NCBI GenBank assembly: GCA_040218045.1
Contig: JAVJQA010000005.1
Location: forward strand, 1 to 64,000
DNA: 64,000 nucleotides
Direction of reading: 5' to 3'
From: Marinoscillum sp040218045
GTDB taxonomy: Bacteria > Bacteroidota > Bacteroidia > Cytophagales > Cyclobacteriaceae
Shown here: positions 26,345 through 34,974 of the stretch, piece by piece
How positions within the stretch are numbered: position 1 is the first letter of the stretch
Layout: each line of letters starts with the position of its first letter
The notes under the pieces: model-generated
Told to the model about the DNA's origin: nothing
Databases searched by the model: none
What the model saw: only the letters and a program-made list of their open reading frames with translations
Position numbers and translations under genes: made by a program

Positions 26345-27601
26345 TCAGCTCACAGAATAAACCTTGATTTTTTGCTCTTTCCCTTTCACCTGTACTTCGT
26401 CCATGAATTTAAAGTTGAACTTTTCCTTGTTGTCGCAACCGGTTACGGTGCTTTCACTCGCCAAAATGCAGCAATTGTATTCCTTGGTCAGGCCTTCTAT
26501 TCTTGAAGCGGTATTTACACTGTCCCCAATCACAGTACCTTCCATTCGGTTGTCAAACCCAATGATTCCTACCATCAGTTTGCCTGTGTGAATGCCAATT
26601 CCAATACGTATTTCTTCCAGATCTTCCTCTACATGCAACTTGTTAAACAGATCAAGCTTTTTGCGCATTTCAAGACCCGCTGAAAGTGCATCTCCCGGGT
26701 TTTCAGGGAAAATCGCCATGATAGCGTCTCCAATGTACTTGTCGATAAAGCCTTTGTTATTGATGATGGTAGGTGCAAGGAAGCTCAGGTAACTATTGAG
26801 AAATTGAAAATTTTGTTCAGGTGACATCTTTTCTGAAATTCCTGTGAAGTTTCTGATGTCTACAAACAGTATGGTGACCTCTCTTTCTGATTGATCGGCA
26901 AGCCTTGCCTGGAGGATGGAGTCATAGCCCACAAGTTTCATAATCTCCATTGGCACGAACCGACTGTACATCTCCGTGAGTTTACGCTGTGTTTCGTAAG
27001 CTTTGGCATTGTCAATGGCTGTGGCAATTTGTTTGGCTACCAGGTTGAGAATGATCTCATCAATGGCTTTGTAAGCATTGATTTGTTCACTTTCTACAGA
27101 GTAAACACCAATTAATCGCTGGTGCACTATTAGTGGAATTGCGATTTGGCTATCGGCGTTGGGTAACCCGGGGAGCTTTCTGTCTTCATTGTTACTTTGC
27201 TTACTAATGTATCGGCGCTTGCTCAGGATTCCGGACATTCTCAGGATTCTCTTGTTTTTGGCCACTACTCCAATGGTGCCTTGCCCAAACTTTACTTCTG
27301 CTCCAATACCCTTGTCATCATAGCCGATACTGGCCACTACGGTGAGTGCATCTTCATTTTCTTTTTTGAGCAAAATCATCGAATGATTAAACCCAAATAC
27401 AGAGTCGAGAAGCTCCATGCTTCGGCTGAAGATCTTATCGAGATCCAGACTATTAATGATTTCGTCAGAGATGGACTGAATGATGTTGATCTCGCTCGTT
27501 CGCCTGACTAGTTGACTATTGAGTTGATGAATGATCTTTTCATTCTCAACAATCTGTGACTTTATTTCTTCGCGATTATCCACTGGCTGCTGATTGCTCA
27601 A
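26345..27601 (-). CDS. GAF domain class III adenylate/guanylate cyclase
   Basis: 418 residues, cytoplasmic. A short coiled coil (about 10-45) leads into a GAF domain (about 50-205: FGFNHSMILLKKENEDALTV, IAIPLIVHQRLIGVYSVES). The cyclase catalytic domain starts at about 240 with the metal-binding aspartates Asp248 (LFVDIRNFTG) and Asp292 (DKYIGDAIMAIF); the lysine of FIDKYIGD favours ATP as substrate, and VNTASRIEG supplies the transition-state residues. The start is a TTG overlapping the stop of the upstream PNPOx-like gene by four bases (TTGA); no in-frame alternative exists upstream because of a stop four codons before. The GAF domain would sense a small ligand or redox state. The following gene on the same strand is a Crp/Fnr regulator. 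Confidence 0.88.
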   Translation of the reverse strand: MSNQQPVDNREEIKSQIVENEKIIHQLNSQLVRRTSEINIIQSISDEIINSLDLDKIFSRSMELLDSVFGFNHSMILLKKENEDALTVVASIGYDDKGIGAEVKFGQGTIGVVAKNKRILRMSGILSKRRYISKQSNNEDRKLPGLPNADSQIAIPLIVHQRLIGVYSVESEQINAYKAIDEIILNLVAKQIATAIDNAKAYETQRKLTEMYSRFVPMEIMKLVGYDSILQARLADQSEREVTILFVDIRNFTGISEKMSPEQNFQFLNSYLSFLAPTIINNKGFIDKYIGDAIMAIFPENPGDALSAGLEMRKKLDLFNKLHVEEDLEEIRIGIGIHTGKLMVGIIGFDNRMEGTVIGDSVNTASRIEGLTKEYNCCILASESTVTGCDNKEKFNFKFMDEVQVKGKEQKIKVYSVS

Positions 27602-28005
27602 AGATCCATTGCTTCAGTTACATGATGAAAGTTGAGTACTTTGAGGATATAAGCACTCTTCAGTACAAACACGTCCTCCATGCCAGACATAGAAGCGATG
27701 GCTTCCAGCTGCATAGACATTTCGTCAAATAAATCTCCTTCGTCTTCAATCCTGACCATTTCCAGATCTAATGTCCAGAAAGAGAGGTCTGATGGATCAA
27801 ATACCTGAACACAAGCTTTTTTATTATTCTGTAGGTTCTGAAATGTTTTAGAGAAAAACTGGTTTGAAATAGCCACATGTTCATCATCTGCAGGAAATAC
27901 CTGGCTGATAATTGTGGTGTTTGGAATATTGTCTTCGTTCACAGTCACAATTTGACTGGGAATAGCTCCTTGCAAGCAGGGCATTAATTCTTCGGTGATT
28001 TTCAT
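27598..28005 (-). CDS. Pyridoxamine 5'-phosphate oxidase-like FMN split-barrel protein
   Basis: 135 residues. The start MKITEELMPCLQGAIPSQIV, then NIPNTTIISQVFPADDEHVA, SNQFFSKTFQNLQNNKKACV and VFDPSDLSFW is the pattern of small PNPOx-like split-barrel proteins that bind FMN or related cofactors. The specific reaction is unknown. It overlaps the cyclase gene by four bases and starts 15 bp after another protein of similar fold, so the three form one unit. Confidence 0.78.
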   Translation of the reverse strand: MKITEELMPCLQGAIPSQIVTVNEDNIPNTTIISQVFPADDEHVAISNQFFSKTFQNLQNNKKACVQVFDPSDLSFWTLDLEMVRIEDEGDLFDEMSMQLEAIASMSGMEDVFVLKSAYILKVLNFHHVTEAMDL

Positions 28006-28020
28006 TGTGGATCGTATTTT

Positions 28021-28485
28021 TTAAAGTAGGCGGACACCAGCCATTTTACCCGGAGTTTGGTCATACACTTCTGTAATCTTAATAGTCAATGTTAAGCCTG
28101 AATCCATGGTGTATTTGGACCAATTGTTACCAACCTCTCCAAAAAACTGAACCAGGGTATCTGTGCTGTTATCTCTGGATTCCTTAGCAATCGCTATTTC
28201 TTCAGGGGTAGATTGCTCAATAGCCTCAACCACTCCTTTGTATTGATTGGTTTTAAACTGGATCATGTCGCCTACAGTGATGGAGACATTCTTATTTATA
28301 GCAAGATGTGCTAAAGGCTTTTGGGAGATTTTTTCGGGTAAAATGACTTTCAAAAATGCTCTCGAAGCATCTGAAAAGTGCACTCCCCAAACTCTTGAGA
28401 AAGTTGGATTCTTTTCGAGATCACAGGTGCCCATACTCATGGACATTTTCCCACTTTTGTGATCTACAAATTCTTCTTTATTCAT
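28021..28485 (-). CDS. Putative FMN split-barrel (PNPOx-like) protein
   Basis: 154 residues from the ATG at 28485 (MNKEEFVDHKSGKMSMSMG); the long upstream extension of the frame is hydrophobic, rich in TTG/ATG noise and overlaps the divergent gene, so it is rejected. The segments GTCDLEKNPTFSRVWGVHF, LKVILPEKI, LAHLAINKNVSITV and QFKTNQYKGVVEAI follow the order seen in PNPOx-related flavin-binding proteins (the GT..P...R.WG and Q.KG elements). Assignment is by pattern and less sure than for the next gene. It is first of a probable operon with the second PNPOx-like gene and the cyclase. Confidence 0.6.
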   Translation of the reverse strand: MNKEEFVDHKSGKMSMSMGTCDLEKNPTFSRVWGVHFSDASRAFLKVILPEKISQKPLAHLAINKNVSITVGDMIQFKTNQYKGVVEAIEQSTPEEIAIAKESRDNSTDTLVQFFGEVGNNWSKYTMDSGLTLTIKITEVYDQTPGKMAGVRLL

Positions 28486-28635
28486 AGAAATAGGTTGGTT
28501 TCGATTGTAGCAATTAAATCTACTTAAATAAAACGCATCAGTACAATTTATATGGTCGTAGAGATGAAGTTCATCGGCGAAAATGATAAATATCTGTAAG
28601 AAAGATATATTTGCCAGAAGTATCATATCCAACAC

Positions 28636-30246
28636 ATGATAAAAAGATTCATCGTCCGAGCACATCTGTGGAACAATAGAAAGCGGAATACCTTTAGTTT
28701 TATTTTTGTGTTTGTGCTCTGTACTTTGGTGGATCAGGGTTTGAAACTGATGGCGCCAAATCTTTTTATTGACTATTCAGATCCCTCTTTCCTTGATTAT
28801 TCACCGGAGCTTTGGGTAGGGCTGATCGCATTGGTGCTGGGTACTTTAATCATTGTGATTTCTATTGCTTCTCAAAGTACACCTAAGCTGATTAGTTTCT
28901 TTATCGGTGATTATTTAAGCCTCATGTATAGTTGGGCACTGGTGTATGGGTTGATCCACAGCTTTTACAGCACAGCGTATCATCGTGATGTGGTGTTTAC
29001 CAGACTGGATAGCCTGCATATCAATGTGTTGATTTTTTTGCCTTTGGCAGCGCTGGCCGCGTTCCCTTACATTCTTTATATACTTAACTTTACGAAGAAA
29101 AGCAGGATCATCAGAATCCTTACATCATCTAATGAGCGCATTATCCGCGAGCTTGGAAAATCCACCAGGAACATTACTCAGAAAAGTGCATCTAAAATTC
29201 ACAGGAATCTTTTTCGCGGGTTGAATAGCTTGGACGATTTGTTTGAATATGTCGGTTTTAAAGAGCCACGAAGTGAAATTTTCAACTCTTTTTCGATTTT
29301 ACTTACCAATTATATTCGGGTGAAAAAGCAACTTCCTACAGCCGTATTTTCCCCAACTCCTGAGATGCGTAAGGACATATCCTTCAGAAGTTTGGATGAA
29401 GAGCTCATTAGTATTCAGCAGTCAAAAACATTCTATGAGTTCAAGACTCTTCAAATTCTGAGTGATATCTATTTAAGGCTCATCAAGCACGATGAATACC
29501 AGTTGGCCTCCCAATGCGGAAAGGAGATCTCTGATTGCGGAAAATTTGCTGTTGAATCTGACGAGGAGTCCAGTTTGGATATATTCTTTGTTACACTGAA
29601 TACCCTAATCCGATTTAGCCTGAAGCATGGTGTGAGAACCGGAGAGGTAAGAAATACTTACAATTTGCTTTTTCATTATTCAGAGTTCGTTTTGGCATTG
29701 ATCCATTCCCGCAAGACAAAACATTTGGAGAATCAATCCAGACATCTCTGTTATTATGCATCTGAGATTGTGCGGTTCGTGCCGCAGGCTCCAGCATTCA
29801 CATTTTTAGTCGATATTGTTTACCTGGAGTTCAACAAGATTATCCAATCTGTATGCGAGGCGGAATTCGATGGAGATACGCACATGTTTGTTTTGGAGCA
29901 ATATCTGTGCATTGGTCCTAGTGCCAATATGTTTCGAGATCAGCCGGATTTGACATTACAGATGATCAATTCTAACTGCCTGTTGAAGCTGAACCTTTCG
30001 TTGTATTATCTTCATATAGATCAGGGAATCTATGCAGACATGATCCTTACTGACATAAGGGTAGATTATAAAAAGGCTGGTTTTGAGAACACCAAAGAGC
30101 AGCTTTTATCCTCATGTGACCGCATAGAGCAGACCACTCAGTATTTCTGGGAATCAACAGATCGCGGAAATCAAAACATTTACTACAGTCCATATAAGGA
30201 CAAACTGAACGAATTAAGAGAGCTGATTGTCAATCACCCAAGCTAG
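28636..30246 (+). CDS. Membrane protein, distantly DUF2254-like
   Basis: 536 residues. Four hydrophobic segments lie in the first 160 residues (for example ELWVGLIALVLGTLIIVISI and LNVLIFLPLAALAAFPYILY-like stretch), with the soluble remainder rich in helices. The SIASQSTPKLISFF segment after the second helix resembles the DUF2254 family of predicted membrane proteins, but the similarity is remote. It is divergent from the PNPOx/cyclase operon; the stop overlaps the convergent HD hydrolase gene by three bases (CTAG). Function unknown. Confidence 0.7.
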   Translation: MIKRFIVRAHLWNNRKRNTFSFIFVFVLCTLVDQGLKLMAPNLFIDYSDPSFLDYSPELWVGLIALVLGTLIIVISIASQSTPKLISFFIGDYLSLMYSWALVYGLIHSFYSTAYHRDVVFTRLDSLHINVLIFLPLAALAAFPYILYILNFTKKSRIIRILTSSNERIIRELGKSTRNITQKSASKIHRNLFRGLNSLDDLFEYVGFKEPRSEIFNSFSILLTNYIRVKKQLPTAVFSPTPEMRKDISFRSLDEELISIQQSKTFYEFKTLQILSDIYLRLIKHDEYQLASQCGKEISDCGKFAVESDEESSLDIFFVTLNTLIRFSLKHGVRTGEVRNTYNLLFHYSEFVLALIHSRKTKHLENQSRHLCYYASEIVRFVPQAPAFTFLVDIVYLEFNKIIQSVCEAEFDGDTHMFVLEQYLCIGPSANMFRDQPDLTLQMINSNCLLKLNLSLYYLHIDQGIYADMILTDIRVDYKKAGFENTKEQLLSSCDRIEQTTQYFWESTDRGNQNIYYSPYKDKLNELRELIVNHPS

Positions 30247-30809
30247 GGGGTGAGCAGAATGCTCTCCAGGTTTTTCGCTTTACCGGGAGCACGATGGGTT
30301 CGGCTATATGCGGTATAGTAGTGATGGTTTTTCAAAAAGTTGAGCTGGACTTTATGCCAGGCTTTTTTACTGGATATTTTATTCAAACCTCTTAATTCGT
30401 CATAAAGGTTTTCTGAGATGACTGGAAAGTCTTCACGACCGAGGTAGTCGAGATCCGCATCGCGGATGATTTCTTCAAGCTGATTTTGCGGTATGTGGGA
30501 GACTTTGGTTGCCAAAATCAATTCTTCAATTACCTGGAGATCTCCAAGTGGCACTTGGGGGAAATGTGTTTTGAAAAGCCTGACACCTTCTTCTTCATGG
30601 CCCTGATATGTGTGACAAAATCCTGTGTCGTGATAAGCTGCGGCCATGAGCAGTAGCTCAAGGTCATGATCAGTAACACCCTCTGCCGCAGCAATGTTCT
30701 TAGTAGCCTCATAAACATCCCTCGTATGATCGACGTTATGATAAAGCATCTTAGGATCGAGATTTTTTTCGAGATAGGCCAGGGCGGTATTTAGGACGTG
30801 GTGATTCAA
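30243..30809 (-). CDS. HD domain phosphohydrolase
   Basis: 188 residues with the metal-binding HD signature: YHNVDHTRDV (first His), AAAYHDTGF (HD pair) and RDADLDYLG (last Asp). Such proteins hydrolyse phosphate esters or nucleotides; the substrate here is not predictable. The start is TTG, preceded by an in-frame stop six codons upstream with no ATG between, so a TTG or the ATT just before it must be used. The gene is convergent with the membrane protein gene and overlaps its stop. Confidence 0.82.
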   Translation of the reverse strand: MNHHVLNTALAYLEKNLDPKMLYHNVDHTRDVYEATKNIAAAEGVTDHDLELLLMAAAYHDTGFCHTYQGHEEEGVRLFKTHFPQVPLGDLQVIEELILATKVSHIPQNQLEEIIRDADLDYLGREDFPVISENLYDELRGLNKISSKKAWHKVQLNFLKNHHYYTAYSRTHRAPGKAKNLESILLTP

Positions 30810-30931
30810 TAGATGATCAATATCTTATAAATAATCAGCATCTCATAGTGTAAGAGACTATAATTTTTCCATCCTGCCAATTTAGCATTTGAAAAGAATC
30901 AGAAGAGGAGTGATGCTGGTGTTGATGCTAT

Positions 30932-33298
30932 CTAAAACTCACCAATCATTCCCCATATTTCATTTCTTTTCTGATTGAGAGGTTCACTCTCCGGGTAATT
31001 CATCACAGCTATTTCTACCAGAGTAAAGGCATCAACAAGGAGCTTATTGTTGAGCAGGTCTGAGATCGCCGAAAGGTATTCTTGCTCACCAAAAGCATAG
31101 TTCAGGTTAAATAGATCCCGGAAATCCTCACCTAAACCCATTACTTTTTTCAATCCTACTTCACTGGAAGTTTCACCATTTTGATTGGTAATCTTTAAGA
31201 GATATAAGCCCATATCATATTCGTAATCCTGGAGGTTTAACCAGAAGTAATTGTCCGTTATTTCTTTAGTAAGCAGGTTTTGGTTATAAATATTGTCAAG
31301 GGTGAGCACATAAGGTCCACTTTCAGAGGCTTTCCAGCTCACCAGCACCAATGGTGCCGAGACTTCACTTTGCGCGGGTAAGTGGAGGCGGAGGTTGCCA
31401 GTACTGGCAGCTCTGCTCACTGCTCCTGTTGTATACAATCTTTGTTGATATTCTGTAGCTGGAATTGGGTTAGCAGGTCTGGCTAGCGGTTGGGCAACTG
31501 AGACCAGTTGGTTGGAAATATTGGCCACTTCACTATCTACTGCCACAAAGGAAGTATAGTCAGTCAGGAGATTGTATTGTAGCCCTAGTTGAGTAATGGC
31601 GTTTTGCCTGTCCAGACCTTCAGGGCCAAATTCTTCAATGTCTTTGAGCCTATTTCTTGCCCAGAGGTAAGTGAGTGCGGCGTTTTGCCGTGAAGCATCT
31701 GGTGCCAAGGTAATCGTTTTTTGATAATTACTTTTTCCCGAGACCCCTGTGATGATGATTTCCTCAGACAATTCACCCTCGTATTTGCCATAAATGGTAA
31801 TTGGCCTTTCGCTGAGTACATCAGGTAGGCTTGGCGGCGACACGTCATAGACGAAGTTGTTGGTAAAATCAACTCTTATGTTAGTCAGAGCAGGTCGCTT
31901 AATGTACCTGGCGAGTGCAGTTGCCTGCTCTCGTGCATAAGCCGAGTTGGTTACAATAAAAGCTTCTCCCATTCCGGCACTGGCTACACTTTCTATCAAG
32001 TACCGGTTTACATTTAGCCCGATCCCAAAGGCGAATACGTTGGCTTTATACAGGTTGTTTCTGATTTCCTGAAGCACTCTTTTTTCAGCTTCAATTTGAC
32101 CATCCGTAATGAGAATAATTGACCTGGAAATGGGTTCATCACTTATAGAACGGTACACATCCCTAAATGCGTTGGTCATATTGGTGCCACCTGAAGACAT
32201 CCGCATCCGCATAAATCTACGGGCTTTCCTGATGTTGTCGTCTGTTGCTAGTTGGCTGGTGCGAAAGAGCTTGGTGCTTGCAAATTCAAAAGGGACAATG
32301 TTGAAGATATCATTAGGCTTAAGGTCTTCCAAAAGCTCCTCTAATAAGTCCTTGGCTGTCGCCATTGGAAACCCCTGCATGGAGCCAGATACATCCAGTA
32401 CGAATAAGTATTCACGAGGAGGTACATCTTCATAGGTGACTTGTTGGGGTGGTTGAATCTGGAGCATGAAGAAGTTTTCTGATTCTCCTTCATTGACCAA
32501 TGCACCACTTTCTAGTTGCTCTCCTCTCAGGCGATACTCAAAGATGAAGTCTCTGTTGGCACTGAATCGCTCCGTTGGGTTTAGTATGATGGCCCAGTTT
32601 TGTGTATCCATTACATCAAAATCTATTTTGTGCGAACTTGATTTGACGTGGCTGATGGGTACAGGTGAATTCAGGTTGATGTTGATGTTGAGTGGGTAAG
32701 GGCTCTGGGATGTGCTGGTGTAAGTAGTTATTACAGGCTCTGCTTCACCTCTTCTGTTCTCTCCGGCGTATCGCTGGCCGATGGTAGTAGGGACAATAAA
32801 CTGATAATAACCATTGTTGCTCTCGATGAACTCCGTGTAAAAAAGGCTCACGACTATGGTGTCTTTAGGCATGATGTTCCCTACTCTCATCTGGAAAACA
32901 TTTGGTCGGGTTTGCTCCAGAAGAGAAGTTCTGTAACCATCTTCAACAGCTTTTTTGTAGGTCTCCCGCGCCTGATATTTTTGCTGAATTTCTGCATTTA
33001 TCATACGGTCACCAATGGTCATGGTGAGTCCGTAAATGGCGGCTCTAGAAGATGCGGGAAAGACATAGATTACTTCGAGCGGTACATTAAATGTGTTGAC
33101 GAAAGTCTGCTCCAAAGTAATGTCAGCAATCGGTCCGGAAATCTCTGCATCTACCGTAAAGTCATGAAGGGGAAGATTCCGAAGACCTGATTCTGCTACA
33201 TAGCATTGGATATAAGGTGCTGGTCGGTAGTGGCCTGGCTTTTGGCCAAAAAGATTGAATGATAAAAACAGGGTAATCAACAAGATTAATCGTCTCAT
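30932..33298 (-). CDS. Secreted VIT and von Willebrand factor A domain protein
   Basis: 788 residues with a signal peptide (MRRLILLITLFLSFNLFGQ). The VIT domain is at about 40-165 (ITLEQTFVNTFNVPLEVIYV, YKKAVEDGYRTSLLEQTRPN). The VWA domain follows at about 295-470 with an intact MIDAS: FVLDVSGSMQGFP with Asp302 and the two serines, then MSSGGTNMTNAF and ILITDGQ. The C-terminal part has a short helical segment then beta-rich sequence. Inter-alpha-trypsin inhibitor heavy chain-like proteins bind ligands through the metal site; the bacterial role is unknown. No CTERM or T9SS tail is seen, so it is not an obvious exosortase N substrate although it shares the VIT domain with the protein at 19374-21893. 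Confidence 0.88.
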   Translation of the reverse strand: MRRLILLITLFLSFNLFGQKPGHYRPAPYIQCYVAESGLRNLPLHDFTVDAEISGPIADITLEQTFVNTFNVPLEVIYVFPASSRAAIYGLTMTIGDRMINAEIQQKYQARETYKKAVEDGYRTSLLEQTRPNVFQMRVGNIMPKDTIVVSLFYTEFIESNNGYYQFIVPTTIGQRYAGENRRGEAEPVITTYTSTSQSPYPLNININLNSPVPISHVKSSSHKIDFDVMDTQNWAIILNPTERFSANRDFIFEYRLRGEQLESGALVNEGESENFFMLQIQPPQQVTYEDVPPREYLFVLDVSGSMQGFPMATAKDLLEELLEDLKPNDIFNIVPFEFASTKLFRTSQLATDDNIRKARRFMRMRMSSGGTNMTNAFRDVYRSISDEPISRSIILITDGQIEAEKRVLQEIRNNLYKANVFAFGIGLNVNRYLIESVASAGMGEAFIVTNSAYAREQATALARYIKRPALTNIRVDFTNNFVYDVSPPSLPDVLSERPITIYGKYEGELSEEIIITGVSGKSNYQKTITLAPDASRQNAALTYLWARNRLKDIEEFGPEGLDRQNAITQLGLQYNLLTDYTSFVAVDSEVANISNQLVSVAQPLARPANPIPATEYQQRLYTTGAVSRAASTGNLRLHLPAQSEVSAPLVLVSWKASESGPYVLTLDNIYNQNLLTKEITDNYFWLNLQDYEYDMGLYLLKITNQNGETSSEVGLKKVMGLGEDFRDLFNLNYAFGEQEYLSAISDLLNNKLLVDAFTLVEIAVMNYPESEPLNQKRNEIWGMIGEF

Positions 33299-33440
33299 GG
33301 CGTGATACGTTAGGCGTTGGATAAAAATAGGTTATTATGGCCTGATGAAACAACAATCATGCCTTCATTGCACTAATCAATTTAATATATACGGTAATGC
33401 CATTCGTGAAATCGAATAATCAGCATTTAATATATTTAAC

Positions 33441-33482
33441 TTTCAAAAAGTTTTGAAACTTTGGAAAACATTACTACGTTTG
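33441..33482 (+). promoter_or_regulatory. Bacteroidota promoter with overlapping palindrome in front of the GbsR-type gene
   Basis: A perfect inverted repeat TTTCAAAA-AG-TTTTGAAA lies at 33441-33458. Inside its right arm begins a promoter of the phylum type: TTTG at 33452-33455, a 19-base spacer, and TACGTTTG at 33475-33482. The start codon follows at 33491, so the 5' leader would be only a few bases. The overlap of palindrome and -33 element suggests autoregulation by the GbsR-like product. Confidence 0.65.
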
Positions 33483-33490
33483 TCTGAGTA

Positions 33491-33985
33491 ATGGAATATC
33501 AAAACGCAAAACATCAATTCATTCAAGCCTGGGGTACACTGGGATCAAGCTGGGGAATTAACAAGGCAATGGCTCAAATCCACGCTTTGCTATTGATTTC
33601 ACCAGATCCTCTCACTGCGGACGAAATCATGGAAGAACTCCAGATGTCTCGTGGAAATGTAAACATGAACGTCAGGGCATTGATGGATTGGGGAATTGTG
33701 CAAAAGGAGAGTAAAGTAGGGGAACGTAAAGATTTCTTCCGGGCGGATAAAGATGTCTGGGAGCTGGCCAGGCAGGTTTCAAGGGAGCGAAGAAGACGGG
33801 AGATAGAACCGATCATTAAGGTCTTGAACCAGGTGCAGAAAGTAGAGGGATCTGGTAAGGACGTGGAGGAGTTTAAACAAATAACCGGGGAGCTTAAGGA
33901 TTTTTCACACAAAGTGGATGGAGTGTTGGACAAGTTTGTAAAATCAGATCAAAACTGGTTTTTGAAACTGCTGATGAAACTATAA
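33491..33985 (+). CDS. GbsR/MarR-family transcriptional regulator
   Basis: 164 residues. The N-terminus (FIQAWGTLGSSWGINKAMAQ) and winged helix (LTADEIMEELQMSRGNVNMN, VRALMDWGIVQKES, then GERKDFF) match the GbsR group of MarR regulators. A C-terminal helical part probably forms the dimer. The ATG is preceded closely by a promoter with an overlapping palindrome, consistent with autoregulation. The four downstream genes on the same strand (two membrane proteins, TIGR01777 epimerase, DUF2071) are probably controlled by it. Confidence 0.88.
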   Translation: MEYQNAKHQFIQAWGTLGSSWGINKAMAQIHALLLISPDPLTADEIMEELQMSRGNVNMNVRALMDWGIVQKESKVGERKDFFRADKDVWELARQVSRERRRREIEPIIKVLNQVQKVEGSGKDVEEFKQITGELKDFSHKVDGVLDKFVKSDQNWFLKLLMKL

Positions 33986-34039
33986 ACTTGAATTGGACAT
34001 TAAGAAATTTGTAAAACAGCCCAAAACTGTCTTTTCGAT

Positions 34040-34087
34040 CCCGAAGCTTCGGGTGAGAAATCTTTCTCAATTAAAAAATGATTGAGA
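34040..34087 (+). other. Cluster of overlapping hairpins between the regulator gene and its operon
   Basis: In the 253-bp spacer three hairpins overlap: CCCGAAGCTTCGGG (34040-34053), TGAGAAA-TC-TTTCTCA (34054-34069), and TCTCAAT-N9-ATTGAGA (34065-34087). The last two share bases, so they exclude each other, as in attenuators. No T-tract follows. The rest of the spacer shows nothing I can name. Confidence 0.4.
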
Positions 34088-34238
34088 ACTCACGATTTTC
34101 GAATAAACCAGGAAGATATCTCCATTTCATTGCGATATGACAGCTTTGGGCAGTTGAAAAGGTTCAAATATTTTTTTGCTTATTAATTTCAATAATTTCT
34201 GAAAATACAATAAATAATAAAAACTAAATTTTAACATC

Positions 34239-34604
34239 ATGAACTATTCAATTTTAACTTACGGCATCTATTTACCAGTCACAGTTATGTTGACCGTTTG
34301 GGTTGCCAAAACATTGTTTAACAATGGCCGAATCTTTTTGGTGGATATTTTCCATGGGAATGAACCATTGGCGGATAGTGTCAACAAGCTCCTGATAGTT
34401 GGTTTCTACCTGATCAATGTTGGCTATGCGGTATTTACCTTACAAATACTTGGCGAGATAGATTCAGTGCAGATAGTGATTGAAAAACTGAGTTTGAAAC
34501 TTGGTGCCATCATCCTCATTTTGGGAGGCATGCATTTCTTCAATCTGTTCGTGTTTTTTCGCTTAAGAAACAGGGCGAAAAGTGAAGTGATCGCTCAAGC
34601 GTAG
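34239..34604 (+). CDS. Small integral membrane protein
   Basis: 121 residues with three hydrophobic segments (ILTYGIYLPVTVMLTVWVA, LLIVGFYLINVGYAVFTLQI, LGAIILILGGMHFFNLFVFF). No catalytic motif. It is the first gene after the GbsR-like regulator and one base before the next membrane protein gene, so it belongs to the same operon. Similar proteins occur next to TIGR01777/DUF2071 genes in other Bacteroidota (recalled, not searched). Function unknown. Confidence 0.75.
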   Translation: MNYSILTYGIYLPVTVMLTVWVAKTLFNNGRIFLVDIFHGNEPLADSVNKLLIVGFYLINVGYAVFTLQILGEIDSVQIVIEKLSLKLGAIILILGGMHFFNLFVFFRLRNRAKSEVIAQA

Positions 34605-34605
34605 G

Positions 34606-34974
34606 ATGATGAAGGAGCTGCATTTTTATATTCAGAGTGTGATGATCCTGGTGGCAATGGCCCTTGCTTTGCAATGGCCACTTGGCACTGATTACTCCAT
34701 CTTCTCACTTTATATAGCTTTCTTTTTAGGGATGTATCAGTATGGGATGAGTTGGTTTCTAATGATCAGATTGAGGAGGCGTAGTAGTTTTTTGAAGCTT
34801 TACTTTTTCATCGTACATTTTTATTTCATTCTGTGCCTTTCAGGAAATCAGGTGAGGCAGTGGTTAGATACTGATATTTTTGATAGAATGTTGTTTGTTA
34901 TCCCAGTTGGGTTGGCAGTATTCTTTCTGGTTGTGATTGAGGAGCTTTTATGGCGTAAACCCAGGTTATCATGA
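34606..34974 (+). CDS. Small integral membrane protein
   Basis: 122 residues, four hydrophobic segments, starting with two methionine codons of which either could be the start. It begins one base after the stop of the previous gene and overlaps the next (ATGA), so it is within the GbsR-linked operon. No recognisable family and no motif; function unknown. Confidence 0.7.
   Translation: MMKELHFYIQSVMILVAMALALQWPLGTDYSIFSLYIAFFLGMYQYGMSWFLMIRLRRRSSFLKLYFFIVHFYFILCLSGNQVRQWLDTDIFDRMLFVIPVGLAVFFLVVIEELLWRKPRLS

Noticed and set aside
28486..28665. N-terminal extension of the second PNPOx-like protein
   Set aside because: It overlaps the divergent gene and reads as low-complexity hydrophobic sequence; the ATG at 28485 is better.
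30810..30931. ATAGT-N7-ACTAT hairpin as terminator of the VIT/VWA gene
   Set aside because: The T-tract lies on the wrong side for the minus strand gene.
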